This document shows positions 6,014 through 14,456 of a stretch of DNA of 16,997 nucleotides, piece by piece. Position numbers and translations under genes: made by a program. Position 1 is the first letter of the stretch. Every line of letters begins with the position of its first letter. This DNA comes from Parcubacteria group bacterium CG11_big_fil_rev_8_21_14_0_20_39_22 (GTDB taxonomy: Bacteria > Patescibacteriota > Minisyncoccia > Phycocordibacterales > GCA-002787175): positions 1 through 16,997 of the forward strand of contig PCWC01000096.1 in assembly GCA_002787175.1 (NCBI GenBank). The letters run 5' to 3'. Under the pieces are notes generated by a model that had not been told where the DNA came from, made no database searches, and worked only from the letters and a program-made list of their open reading frames with translations.

Positions 6014-6325
6014 ATGGCTCTTATAGAAACAATCAAAGATGTGGAAAAGGAGACGGAAGTGCTAATTGAAGGCGCTAAAAAAGATGCGGAAGAGGAAATC
6101 GAAAAGGCCAAGGCAAATTCTCTCGCTAAAACGGAAAGCTTAAACTCAAAATTTAAGGAGGATAAGGTGGCACAACTTGCGACCCAAAAGGAATCTCTTA
6201 AGAGTATGTACCGTGATATTTTAAAGGAAGGCAATGAGCGAGCCGAGAATATAAAGTCACGTGCAAATAAAAATATGGATAAGGCAGTGAAAACTCTTAT
6301 CGAGTCTCTTTCTGAAATGTCTTAG
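6014..6325 (+). CDS. ntpF: V-type ATPase peripheral-stalk subunit G/H (NtpF-like)
   Basis: A 103-residue protein that is almost entirely charged heptad-like coiled coil, rich in Glu, Lys and Ala and lacking hydrophobic helices. Length, composition and position as the first gene before subunit I match NtpF/AhaH, which pairs with subunit E in a long parallel coiled coil that forms the peripheral stalk. The stalk holds the A3B3 head still against the rotating central shaft. Coiled-coil proteins resemble each other, so the call rests mainly on gene order. ATG start, no Shine-Dalgarno; a sequence AGGAGGGG overlaps its stop codon, too far (over 30 bases) from the next start to serve in the usual way. 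Confidence 0.85.
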   Translation: MALIETIKDVEKETEVLIEGAKKDAEEEIEKAKANSLAKTESLNSKFKEDKVAQLATQKESLKSMYRDILKEGNERAENIKSRANKNMDKAVKTLIESLSEMS

Positions 6326-6362
6326 GAGGGGTGTCTTTAAAGTATCGAAAGTAAATCAAAAT

Positions 6363-8300
6363 ATGGCAATAGTTGAAATGAAAAAAATAAGGCTCTTCTT
6401 GTACCGGAGCGAGAGCAGTAAGGTTTTAGAGTCTATACAAGGAATTGGTGCGGTTGAATTTATCGCCGTGCCAGAGGAGCTTGCTCTTAAAAAAGAAGAG
6501 AAAGAAGAATTCGAATTTGAGAATGCTTCCAGCAAGCTTGATTTTGCGGTCTCTTTTCTGTCTTCGTATACTAAAGAGAAAGCGAGTCTGAAAAAGATGA
6601 TAGAAGGGGATTGGGTGGCCTCGACTCACAAAGAGGCAGAGTCTCTTGCAAATTCCTTTCCGTTTATTTCTATTGTTGAAGAGATCACTAAAGCTGAGGT
6701 CTCAATAAATGTTTGCAAATCCAGGTTAAAAGAGATTGAAGCCGAAAGGGAAACAATCAAGGAGTGGTCTTTCGTATCGGTACCACTTTCTACTCTAAAA
6801 ACTGGCAAGGTAAAAACTTTTTTACTTAAAGGTGATGCACAAAATATTCAAATTCTTGAGTCTGAACTAAAAGAAGAAGGGGTGAATACTGCCACTGAGT
6901 CACACGGTGATCGTCATCATATTTTGGCGGCAGAAGTAGATGATATGGAGGGATTAAGTCGTAGAGCTTCTATGCTTAAAGTCGAAGTGGTTTCATTGCC
7001 AGATAGAGATGAGACTGTCCACGAAATTCTTGCTCGATTGGACAATGATGAAAGGGAAGTAAATGAAAAACTTGAAAAGACCATTGCTGAGGTCGAGAAG
7101 AGAGCGATAGACCTTCCTAAGATAAAAATACTCGCCGACTATATGCATTGGAAAAAGGAAAAGCATAACCTATATTCAAGTTCCTCTTATATCTCTCGAG
7201 TTTCTGTATTTGATGGATGGGTTCCAGCTGAAAAAGTGAAACTTCTTATGGAGACAATATCTTCCCATACACTGTCGTTTGAAATAGAAGAGTTACCTCT
7301 TGAAAAAGACGAAACTCCACCAGTTGAGATAAAAAATAAGGGAATAGTAAAACCGTTTGAATCGATAACTAGACTTTACGGTCTTCCAGGGTACAACGAT
7401 ATTGATCCGACAATGTTTTTATCGGCGTTTTTCTTGGTGTTCTTTGGGCTCTGTCTTACCGATGTGGGGTATGGAATATTTTTGGCGGTAATACTTGGAC
7501 TTATTCTATTCCGATACAAGTTGGAATCTGGGACGAAGCTATTACTAACCCTTCTTATGTTTGGCGGAATATCGGCTGCTCTTGTGGGACTTCTGTTTGG
7601 AGGATATCTCGGTATAAATGTTGAATTACTCCCAGAGTGGGCAAAGAAAGTACAAAAATTTGACCCTATAGCTTCTCCGATACCGGTTCTTATTTTGTCT
7701 TTGGTACTTGGTGTGGTGCAGGTGATGTTTGGTCTTTTCCTCAAAATACTTCGCGATGCCAAAAATGGTGAAATGACTCAAGGTCTCCTCGATCAAGGAC
7801 CGTGGCTCTTGACCTTCCTCTCGTTAATAGCTTGGGGACTTAATAAACAGGGGATGCTATCTGGCACACCAGAATATTTTATTTACGCTATTCTAATCTC
7901 GGCTGGTCTTATAGTTGTTACGCAAGCTCGTAAGGGAGAAGGGGTATTTGGTAAGATATTTAAGGGTGTGTTCTCGCTTTATGATAGTGTTGGATATTTC
8001 TCTGACATACTCTCATATTCGCGTATCCTGGCTCTCGGTCTTGCTACAAGTGCTCTCGCTTTTGCAGTGAATCTTATAGCGGTTCTTGTTCGAGATATGA
8101 TTCCGGTTATCGGACCTGTTATTATGGTAATAATTCTAATTGTTGGACACACCTTTAACGTGATTGTGAATGTGTTAGGAGCTTTCATACATAGCGCTCG
8201 CTTGCAATTTGTTGAATTTTTCAGTAAATTTATTACCGGTTCAGGCAGAGAGTTTAAGCCATTTAAGAGAAAAGAGAGATACGTGACAATTGAAAGATAG
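6363..8300 (+). CDS. ntpI: V-type ATPase membrane stator subunit I (a)
   Basis: A 645-residue subunit of normal family length. The N-terminal half (about 1-330) is a soluble alpha/beta and coiled-coil arm that binds the peripheral stalks. The C-terminal half holds about eight membrane helices beginning near MFLSAFFLVFFGLCLTDVGY (351-370). Key features are SYSRILALGLA with Arg554 and HSARLQFVEFF with Arg613, corresponding to the conserved arginines that face the c-ring carboxylate and separate the two ion half-channels. The protein ends with the family's FKPFKR segment. It provides the ion path across the membrane and works directly against subunit K, encoded 46 bases downstream. ATG start, no Shine-Dalgarno at normal spacing. 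Confidence 0.95.
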   Translation: MAIVEMKKIRLFLYRSESSKVLESIQGIGAVEFIAVPEELALKKEEKEEFEFENASSKLDFAVSFLSSYTKEKASLKKMIEGDWVASTHKEAESLANSFPFISIVEEITKAEVSINVCKSRLKEIEAERETIKEWSFVSVPLSTLKTGKVKTFLLKGDAQNIQILESELKEEGVNTATESHGDRHHILAAEVDDMEGLSRRASMLKVEVVSLPDRDETVHEILARLDNDEREVNEKLEKTIAEVEKRAIDLPKIKILADYMHWKKEKHNLYSSSSYISRVSVFDGWVPAEKVKLLMETISSHTLSFEIEELPLEKDETPPVEIKNKGIVKPFESITRLYGLPGYNDIDPTMFLSAFFLVFFGLCLTDVGYGIFLAVILGLILFRYKLESGTKLLLTLLMFGGISAALVGLLFGGYLGINVELLPEWAKKVQKFDPIASPIPVLILSLVLGVVQVMFGLFLKILRDAKNGEMTQGLLDQGPWLLTFLSLIAWGLNKQGMLSGTPEYFIYAILISAGLIVVTQARKGEGVFGKIFKGVFSLYDSVGYFSDILSYSRILALGLATSALAFAVNLIAVLVRDMIPVIGPVIMVIILIVGHTFNVIVNVLGAFIHSARLQFVEFFSKFITGSGREFKPFKRKERYVTIER

Positions 8301-8346
8301 GAAACATTAATCAAAAAATTATTAATAAACTTAAGTCATAATTTTT

Positions 8347-8823
8347 ATGGAAATAACATTTGGTTTAGCATTGGTATTTGCAGGAGCGGCAACAGCTTCG
8401 CTTCTCGGTTTTATAGGTTCAACAATAGGTATGGGACAAGCTGGGCAAGCAGCGGCGGCTGCTGTGGGTGAGAAACCGGAGCTTTTCGGTAAAGCTCTTC
8501 TTTTGCAAGCTCTCCCAGGCTCACAGGGTATTTACGGTCTTGTCGGTGCCTTTCTTATATTGAATTTCGCAGGGATTTTGGGCGGAGACGGTGCTGCTGT
8601 GATCTCAACTTTCGAAGGATTGCAATACTTTATCGTAAGCTTACCTATCGGTCTTGCGGGTCTTTTGTCTGCAGTTTACCAGGGTCGTGTATCGGCTTCA
8701 GGTATTGTGATGATTGCCAAAGATGAGACTTTGACTGCTCGAGCAATGATCTTTTCAGCTATGGTTGAAACTTGGGCTATCTTCGGATTCCTAATAAGCT
8801 TTATTCTTTTGACATCAATATAA
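8347..8823 (+). CDS. ntpK: V-type ATPase c-ring subunit K, predicted Na+-binding
   Basis: A 158-residue proteolipid with four membrane helices, a duplicated hairpin of the V-type length (E. hirae NtpK has 156 residues). The first hairpin has QALPGSQGIYG (54-64). The second has YQGRVSASG (111-119) and the ion-carrying carboxylate in MVETWAIFGF (Glu141). Aligned with E. hirae NtpK, the sodium ligands Leu61, Thr64, Gln65, Gln110 and Glu139 correspond to Leu56, Ser59, Gln60, Gln112 and Glu141, with Tyr63 also kept. The Thr-to-Ser change keeps the hydroxyl. Only the second hairpin has the carboxylate, so each subunit carries one ion, as expected for a V-type ring. The prediction is Na+ rather than H+ coupling. 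Confidence 0.96.
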   Translation: MEITFGLALVFAGAATASLLGFIGSTIGMGQAGQAAAAAVGEKPELFGKALLLQALPGSQGIYGLVGAFLILNFAGILGGDGAAVISTFEGLQYFIVSLPIGLAGLLSAVYQGRVSASGIVMIAKDETLTARAMIFSAMVETWAIFGFLISFILLTSI

Positions 8824-8842
8824 GAGTAAAGGCAAAAATAAA

Positions 8843-9406
8843 ATGGCACTACACGACTTAACGGAGAGAATAAAAAAAGACGCGAGAGAGACTGCAAACC
8901 GTATCAAAAGCGGAGCGGTTTCAACTGCTCAAGAAATTGAATCAAAGGCAGAAGCAGAAAGACTTTCAATTCAAGAAAAACACAAGTCGAATCTCGAGAC
9001 TTTGCTTTCTGAAAATGTTCGAAAAGTTAAAGCCAACGCTTCTCTTGAAGTGAAGATGCAGATTGAAAACATCAAGCGTTCACTTGTCGATGAAGCTTTC
9101 TCCAAAGCGGAAGTTTTATTTTCGCAGTTGCCAGATAAAGAGTACGAAGAAATATTGAAAAAACTTGTTGTATCTATTCCTCAAAAGACCGAGGGTGATG
9201 TTATTTTGCCAAGCAGTCGAAAGGCAATAACGTTGCAGGTTTTAAAAGATGCTGGGATATCGGTATCGTCGGTTATCGAAGGAGATATGAAAGCAGGTTT
9301 TATTCTGACCTCTCCTGACTTCGAATATGTAATGACCGTAGAGAATTTGTTTAGGCGATTGAAAGAGAAAAACGAAATTGCGGTCGCTGAAATTTTGTTC
9401 GGATAA
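8843..9406 (+). CDS. ntpE: V-type ATPase peripheral-stalk subunit E
   Basis: A 187-residue protein with a long charged helical N-terminal half (about 1-95, beginning with LTERIKKDARETANRIKSGA) and a globular C-terminal domain. The last segment, ENLFRRLKEKNEIAVAEILFG, matches the conserved end of the E subunit, including the Arg and the terminal ILF. Subunit E forms the stalk coiled coil with the G/H subunit, and its C-terminal domain caps the head at subunit B. It starts 19 bases after ntpK, so the two are clearly co-transcribed. AAAGG lies about 12 bases before the ATG and may be a weak ribosome-binding site. A purine-rich AGGAGGGGAGG follows directly after its stop. Confidence 0.93.
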   Translation: MALHDLTERIKKDARETANRIKSGAVSTAQEIESKAEAERLSIQEKHKSNLETLLSENVRKVKANASLEVKMQIENIKRSLVDEAFSKAEVLFSQLPDKEYEEILKKLVVSIPQKTEGDVILPSSRKAITLQVLKDAGISVSSVIEGDMKAGFILTSPDFEYVMTVENLFRRLKEKNEIAVAEILFG

Positions 9407-9460
9407 AAAAAGGAGGGGAGGTATAGATTCGGTATTCGGTATATTTCTAAAAATTTGTTT

Positions 9461-10429
9461 ATGAAATCAGAGTATATATATGCAGGAACGCGAGCTACCG
9501 TTCTTGCCCATAATCTATTAAATGATACTCAGCTCGAACGTCTTTTAGGTGCGAGTGATTTGGTGGAGGGATATGGTGTACTTCACGATACTTATCTTGC
9601 TCCATACGCACCCGCTCACACCAAGGACGATTTGGAAGGTCTTCTCGACGACTATTACAGAGAGGTAAAAAAAACCGTCGCTCTTATTTCTCCCGTGAGC
9701 GAACCTTTTTTGATTTTTTGGCTAAAGAATGATTTCTATAATATTGCGACAATCACAAAAGCGAAGAAGATCAATCTGACAGGGGATGAGATTATGCCTC
9801 TTTTGCGAGTTGGTGGAACAGTATCTCCAGTAGACCTTTACCGTGCCTATGAAGGTCGTAAACTCAATCTTATAGATGGAGTTTTCAAAAAGGCAGCCGA
9901 AGAGATGGTGGAAACCGACGAAGCGAACGAAATCGATATGATTGCCGATCGCTATTACTTTGAAAAAATTGCTGAAATTGCAAACAATTTAAAGTCTGAT
10001 TTTATAAAGGATTTTGTAAAAATTAAAATAGACTTATTCAATATAAGGAATGGTTTGAGGGCTAAAGCTACCGAAGGTACTTCGTTTGAAAAGATTTTTA
10101 TAAAGGGAGGCGAGGTTTACTCTTCCTCACTTTTGAGTAAAGATGACTCTTTGCGAGCTTTGCGAAGGAGGGGAGGTCGCGATTTCTCCCCGGTAATCGA
10201 GGATTTTGAGAAGAATGGTCAGCTTGCTGTTATTGAAAAAAAGATTGACGAATATCTTCATAAGTTTTTGAAAGCTAATGCTCGTGAACCTTTTTCGCTT
10301 GCTGCGGTCTTTGCTTATGTGGATGCAGTCGAATTGAATGCTGAAACAATAAGGGCAATATTTTCTGCTAAGCTTGCCGGTATGGAAGAAAAGGAAATAA
10401 GGACACTAATTCGTAAAATAAATTCATAG
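9461..10429 (+). CDS. ntpC: V-type ATPase subunit C (rotor d-type socket)
   Basis: A 322-residue all-helical protein, slightly below the usual 330-350. Its start, MKSEYIYAGTRATVLAHNLL, followed by LLGASDLVEGYGVL, matches the bacterial/archaeal V-type subunit C, the homologue of eukaryotic subunit d. This funnel-shaped subunit sits on the c-ring and couples it to the D-F shaft. The ATG at 9461 was chosen over an in-frame TTG two codons upstream. The gene lies 54 bases after ntpE and ends three bases before ntpG. Features such as FWLKNDFYNIATITKAK and IDLFNIRNGLRAKATE agree with the family's repeated three-fold helical units. Confidence 0.94.
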   Translation: MKSEYIYAGTRATVLAHNLLNDTQLERLLGASDLVEGYGVLHDTYLAPYAPAHTKDDLEGLLDDYYREVKKTVALISPVSEPFLIFWLKNDFYNIATITKAKKINLTGDEIMPLLRVGGTVSPVDLYRAYEGRKLNLIDGVFKKAAEEMVETDEANEIDMIADRYYFEKIAEIANNLKSDFIKDFVKIKIDLFNIRNGLRAKATEGTSFEKIFIKGGEVYSSSLLSKDDSLRALRRRGGRDFSPVIEDFEKNGQLAVIEKKIDEYLHKFLKANAREPFSLAAVFAYVDAVELNAETIRAIFSAKLAGMEEKEIRTLIRKINS

Positions 10430-10432
10430 AAT

Positions 10433-10783
10433 ATGAGTAATATAGAATACAAAATAGCTGTAGTCGGTCCAAAGAGTGTCGTTTCAATTTTTAAGTCTGT
10501 CGGGGCAGATGTTTTTTCGGTTGAAAATGGAGACAAGGCGGTTGAGATTTTAAAAAAAATAAAAAAGGATACAGCTTCGGGTATTGCGGGACGAAAATAC
10601 GCTACAGTTGTTTTACTTGAATCGATTGCGAAGGATATAAAATCAGAAGAATACGAGAAGGTGTCGGAAGGGGATTTGCCAGCAGTCGTCGTGGTGCCCG
10701 GAATCGAGGGATCGAGCGGTATGACATTTCTGAAGCTAAAGAAAATGGCAGAAAGGGCGGTGGGAATGGATATATTGAAATAG
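10433..10783 (+). CDS. ntpG: V-type ATPase central-shaft subunit F (NtpG)
   Basis: A 116-residue protein, a little longer than the usual 100-110. It begins with YKIAVVGPKSVVSIFKSVGA, the Rossmann-like strand-turn-helix of the V-type F family, followed by DVFSVENGDKAVEILKK; a later strand and helix are present (ATVVLLESIAKDI, LPAVVVVPG). It binds subunit D to form the rotating central shaft and can tune activity. It is separated from ntpC by three bases, indicating translational coupling. After its stop the operon is interrupted by a 428-base repeat-bearing spacer. The order C-G(F)-A-B-D is that of the E. hirae operon. Confidence 0.92.
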   Translation: MSNIEYKIAVVGPKSVVSIFKSVGADVFSVENGDKAVEILKKIKKDTASGIAGRKYATVVLLESIAKDIKSEEYEKVSEGDLPAVVVVPGIEGSSGMTFLKLKKMAERAVGMDILK

Positions 10784-10798
10784 GAAGAAGTCATAGAG

Positions 10799-11134
10799 CG
10801 TGTAACATATAACGTTAAGGATGATTCATTCAACATATAACTTGTAACACGGGGGAAGAATTTTTAATTACCAATTTTCAATTTTCAAAGAATTTTTAAT
10901 TCCCGAATTTCCAAACAAAGACACTCAGACACCCTTTTATCTTAAAGTCACCTATCCGAGTTTCTCCTGTTTAAAAATTAAAAATTTAAGCATTATTTAC
11001 AAAAATTCAAAAATTACAAAATTTAAAAATTGCCTTCTACTAAGGGTTACCTCTTTTTTTCGTGTTAAGTGTTATACGCGACATGCTCCATACCTTATGC
11101 TACATACTCCGTATTTTCCCTAAAAGCTATTCAT
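10799..11134. repeat. AT-rich dispersed repeat module between ntpG and ntpA, copy 1
   Basis: The spacer opens with two direct copies of AACATATAAC (10804-10813 and 10832-10841). It continues as an AT-rich core (about 10853-11031) made of AATTTTTAATT- and TTTAAAAATT-type words, and ends with a stretch similar to 2863-2903. The core is related to 14457-14640; the best-matching part starts at 10953 (TATCCGAGTTTCTCCTGTTT) and runs to about 11035. Edge sequence ATAACTTGTAACACG (10837-10851) is an imperfect inverted match (12 of 15) to 11061-11075, so the core is bounded by weak inverted repeats. No gene is visible in it. Confidence 0.65.
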
Positions 11135-11138
11135 GCGT

Positions 11139-11166
11139 TTGCGTTTTCGCCTAAAATCCGTATACT
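11139..11166 (+). promoter_or_regulatory. Candidate internal promoter before ntpA
   Basis: TTGCGT (11139-11144) and TATACT (11161-11166) are separated by 16 bases, just past the repeat. Transcription would start near 11173, leaving about 39 nt of leader. This would let ntpA-ntpB be expressed separately from the membrane-sector genes. Confidence 0.45.
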
Positions 11167-11211
11167 GAAGGCATATTTTATCGACAAAATCACAACCTTA
11201 TTAAACACAAA

Positions 11212-12987
11212 ATGGAAAAGAAATCACAAGGAACTATCGTTAGGGTTAGCGGACCGCTTGTAACAGTTACAGGACTTTCTGCTCCTAAGATGTATGAAGT
11301 TGTAAAGATCGGCAATGCTGGTCTTATGGGAGAAATAATCGAGCTGACTGGTAAGATCGCCTCTGTGCAGGTTTATGAAGAAACCGCTGGTATTGCTCCT
11401 GGAGAGCCAGCTGAAGGTACAGGACGAACGATGTCAGTCGAGCTTGGTCCAGGACTTTTGGAATCAGTTTATGATGGTATTCAACGTCCACTTTCTGTAA
11501 TCGAAGATAAATCTGGCTCTTGTTATATTGCTCGAGGCATTGAAGCCGAAGGTATTTCGAGGACTCGAAAATGGCAATTTAAACCTGTTGTAAAAGCAGG
11601 TCAATTAGTGTCAGAAGGTGATATTCTCGGTGAAGTAGACGAAACCGAAGCGATAGTCCACAAGATTATGGTTCCTCCAGGTATAAATGGTACAGTCAAA
11701 ACAATAGCTGACGGTTCCTATACTGTGACTGATGAAATAGCTATTATTACTGACTCGGAAGGCGTTGATAATACTGTACAAATGCTTCAATACTGGCCGA
11801 TTAGACGACCTCGTCCAAAGAAGGAGAAAATTTTCCCGGAAGAGCCACTTATAACTGGTATGCGAGTTATCGACTCATTTTTCCCTGTTGCAAAGGGTGG
11901 TGCTGCGGCAATTCCTGGACCTTTCGGAGCTGGTAAAACTGTTACTCAACAATCAATCGCAAAATATTGTGATGCACAAGTTATCGTGTATGTTGGCTGT
12001 GGTGAACGCGGAAATGAAATGACTGAAGTTTTGACTGAGTTTCCTCATCTTGTCGATCCAAACACTGGTCTACCTCTTATGAATAGGACAGTTCTTATCG
12101 CCAATACTTCAAATATGCCTGTGGCGGCCCGCGAAGCGAGCGTTTATACCGCTATGACCATAGCCGAATATTACAGAGATATGGGCTACTCAGTGGCTCT
12201 TATGGCAGACTCTACTTCGCGTTGGGCGGAAGCTATGCGTGAAATATCTGGACGTATGGAAGAAATGCCTGGAGAAGAAGGTTATCCTGCGTACTTATCT
12301 TCAAGAACGGCGGAATTTTACGAACGCGCAGGATTTGTAAAATGTCTTGGAAGTGATGGACGAACCGGTGCTTTGACTGCAATCGGAGCAGTGTCACCTC
12401 CTGGTGGAGACTTGTCCGAGCCGGTGTCTCAAGCGACACTTCGAGTTACAAAGTGTTTTTGGGGTCTTGATGGAACTCTTGCGTACAGAAAGCATTTCCC
12501 GTCAATCAATTGGCTAAATTCATATACCCTTTATATGCCAAACATTGATGGATATTGGCGAAAACAAATAGCCGAGGATTTTCCTGAAATGAGAAGCTCT
12601 GCTATGTCGATACTTCAAGAGGAAGCTAAGTTACTCGAAATTGTTAAGCTTGTCGGTATGGAATCGTTGTCAAACGAAGAAAAACTAACTTTGCACATTG
12701 CAAAGGTGCTTCGTGAGGATTTCCTTTTCCAAAACGCCTTCGATAAAGAAGACGCTTATACTCCGCTTGCAAAGCAATATCAAATACTAAAGACTATTAT
12801 TTCAGTTTACGAGGAGGCAAAGAAGATTGTTTCCCAAGACGAATTTGAATTCGAGACTCTACTTGAGGTGGCTTCTGTCAAAGAGTTGCCTGATTTAAGA
12901 AAGTTCCCCGTAGATGAATCGGATCGTTACGAGTCATTCAGAGGTAGGGCATCGGAAGAATTATCAGCATTGAAAGTTTCCGCTTAG
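11212..12987 (+). CDS. ntpA: V-type ATPase catalytic subunit A
   Basis: The 591-residue catalytic subunit, of typical length. The N-terminal beta-barrel is followed by the A-type 'bulge' insertion (about 110-185). The nucleotide-binding domain holds the P-loop GPFGAGKT (236-243), VGCGERGNEM with the catalytic Glu265, and the Walker B region VALMADSTSRWAEAMRE (Asp333). SPPGGDLSEPVSQATLR and the helical C-terminal domain complete the family pattern. Three copies alternate with subunit B in the head and hydrolyse or make ATP. No catalytic residue is missing. ATG start in AAACACAAAATG, without Shine-Dalgarno. A second promoter may drive it, since a repeat-filled spacer separates it from ntpG. Confidence 0.98.
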   Translation: MEKKSQGTIVRVSGPLVTVTGLSAPKMYEVVKIGNAGLMGEIIELTGKIASVQVYEETAGIAPGEPAEGTGRTMSVELGPGLLESVYDGIQRPLSVIEDKSGSCYIARGIEAEGISRTRKWQFKPVVKAGQLVSEGDILGEVDETEAIVHKIMVPPGINGTVKTIADGSYTVTDEIAIITDSEGVDNTVQMLQYWPIRRPRPKKEKIFPEEPLITGMRVIDSFFPVAKGGAAAIPGPFGAGKTVTQQSIAKYCDAQVIVYVGCGERGNEMTEVLTEFPHLVDPNTGLPLMNRTVLIANTSNMPVAAREASVYTAMTIAEYYRDMGYSVALMADSTSRWAEAMREISGRMEEMPGEEGYPAYLSSRTAEFYERAGFVKCLGSDGRTGALTAIGAVSPPGGDLSEPVSQATLRVTKCFWGLDGTLAYRKHFPSINWLNSYTLYMPNIDGYWRKQIAEDFPEMRSSAMSILQEEAKLLEIVKLVGMESLSNEEKLTLHIAKVLREDFLFQNAFDKEDAYTPLAKQYQILKTIISVYEEAKKIVSQDEFEFETLLEVASVKELPDLRKFPVDESDRYESFRGRASEELSALKVSA

Positions 12988-13013
12988 ACCTCTTTAAATA
13001 AATCACTATCTAT

Positions 13014-14408
13014 ATGGAAAAAGAAAAAAGCCAAAAAAACGCATCTCGCGAATACAAGACAGTACAATCAGTATCCGGACCTCTTATTGTAGTGTCGGGA
13101 GTTAAAGGGGTGTCTTATGAAGAGTTGGTTGAGGTTACGGTATCGGGTGAGGAGAAGAAACGTCTTGGAAAAGTTCTCGATACTTCGGATGACAAAGCTG
13201 TTGTCCAGATGTTTGCACCGACTGAAGGATTGAAGACCGAGGACACCAAGGTGAGGTTTACAGGAGAAACAGCTAAAATCGGAGTGTCGAAAGATATGCT
13301 CGGTCGAATTTTTACAGGAGGAGGAGCTCCTCTTGATGGTGGAGGAGAGCTTGTACCAGAAAAATATCTCGATATCGCCGGAGCAGCGATAAACCCTTGG
13401 AGTAGAGAATTTCCAAATGACTTTATTCAAACTGGGATTTCTTCGATTGATGTGATGAATACTTTGGTCCGTGGTCAAAAACTCCCGATTTTTTCTGGAG
13501 CTGGACTTCCTCATGCTCGCCTCGCTGCTCAAATCGCAAGACAAGCAAAGGTTACTACCGGAGAACAATTTGCAATTGTTTTTGCAACTATGGGTGTCAC
13601 TTTTGAAGAAGCTGCCTACTTTAAGAAGGAATTCGAAGCGACAGGTGCTCTTGAACGTTCGGTGTTGTTTCTAAATACTGCTGCAGACCCTGTAGTCGAA
13701 CGTATTATGACTCCGAGACTTGCTCTTACTGTCGCTGAGTACCTTGCATTTGAGCAGGACATGCATGTTTTGGTTGTTTTGACCGATATGACTAACTATT
13801 GTGAGGCTCTTCGTGAAATATCAAGCGCCCGAAAGGAAGTTCCTGGTCGCCGAGGGTATCCTGGATATATGTATACTGACCTATCAACTATTTATGAAAG
13901 AGCCGGTAAAGTAAAAGGAAAAAAGGGAACAATAACACAGATACCGATTCTTACTATGCCTGATGACGACAAAACTCATCCAGTCCCTGACCTTACCGGT
14001 TACATTACGGAAGGACAGTTTGTGATCTCGAGAGATTTAAATACAAAGGGTCTTTTCCCTCCTGTTGACGTGCAAGGTTCTCTTTCACGACTGTGGTCAG
14101 CCGGTGTTGGCGAAGGTAAGACTCGTGAAGATCATGCGGGAGTCAAGGATCAGCTCTTTGCCTCTTATGCCATCGGACGAGAAGCCCGAGAATTGGCTGT
14201 GGTTTTGGGAGAAGCTTCGCTTTCAGATAGTGATAGAGCTCATATAGCTTTTGCTGACGCATTTGAAAAAACATTCATTAGTCAGGGAGAGAGGGAAGAG
14301 AGGACAATTGCCAACTCACTTGATATTGGTTGGAATCTGTTGAAGATGGTGCCTCGAGATTCACTTAAACGAGTCAAATCAGAAATGGTTGAGAAATATT
14401 TAAAGTAA
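13014..14408 (+). CDS. ntpB: V-type ATPase regulatory subunit B
   Basis: The 464-residue non-catalytic head subunit. In place of a P-loop it has LPIFSGAGLPHARLAAQIARQA (157-178), the degenerate nucleotide site expected of B subunits. The conserved SLSRLWSAGVGEGKTREDH (356-374) contains Arg359, the arginine finger that reaches into the catalytic site of the neighbouring A subunit; the residue just before this block is Gly where many homologues have Pro. TDMTNYCEALREIS and RRGYPGYMYTDLSTIYERAG are also typical. The N-terminal 12 residues are a lysine-rich extension. It starts 26 bases after ntpA with no Shine-Dalgarno, and the two are certainly co-transcribed. Confidence 0.98.
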   Translation: MEKEKSQKNASREYKTVQSVSGPLIVVSGVKGVSYEELVEVTVSGEEKKRLGKVLDTSDDKAVVQMFAPTEGLKTEDTKVRFTGETAKIGVSKDMLGRIFTGGGAPLDGGGELVPEKYLDIAGAAINPWSREFPNDFIQTGISSIDVMNTLVRGQKLPIFSGAGLPHARLAAQIARQAKVTTGEQFAIVFATMGVTFEEAAYFKKEFEATGALERSVLFLNTAADPVVERIMTPRLALTVAEYLAFEQDMHVLVVLTDMTNYCEALREISSARKEVPGRRGYPGYMYTDLSTIYERAGKVKGKKGTITQIPILTMPDDDKTHPVPDLTGYITEGQFVISRDLNTKGLFPPVDVQGSLSRLWSAGVGEGKTREDHAGVKDQLFASYAIGREARELAVVLGEASLSDSDRAHIAFADAFEKTFISQGEREERTIANSLDIGWNLLKMVPRDSLKRVKSEMVEKYLK

Positions 14409-14456
14409 CCCCGTAGAACATGGAACCCACAACAGACGACCTACAACACAACACCC

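Noticed and set aside
9455..9460. TTG start for ntpC giving two extra residues
   Set aside because: The ATG at 9461 gives MKSEYIYAG, closer to the family N-terminus, and other genes here start with ATG.
11069..11263. 64-codon frame spanning the ntpA promoter and start
   Set aside because: It overlaps the repeat, promoter and beginning of ntpA in another frame and has no coding features.
13068..13568. 166-codon minus-strand frame opposite ntpB
   Set aside because: It lies wholly opposite a certain gene and its composition is that of an antisense shadow; the same holds for frames opposite ntpC/ntpG, ntpI, ntpK and the MATE gene.
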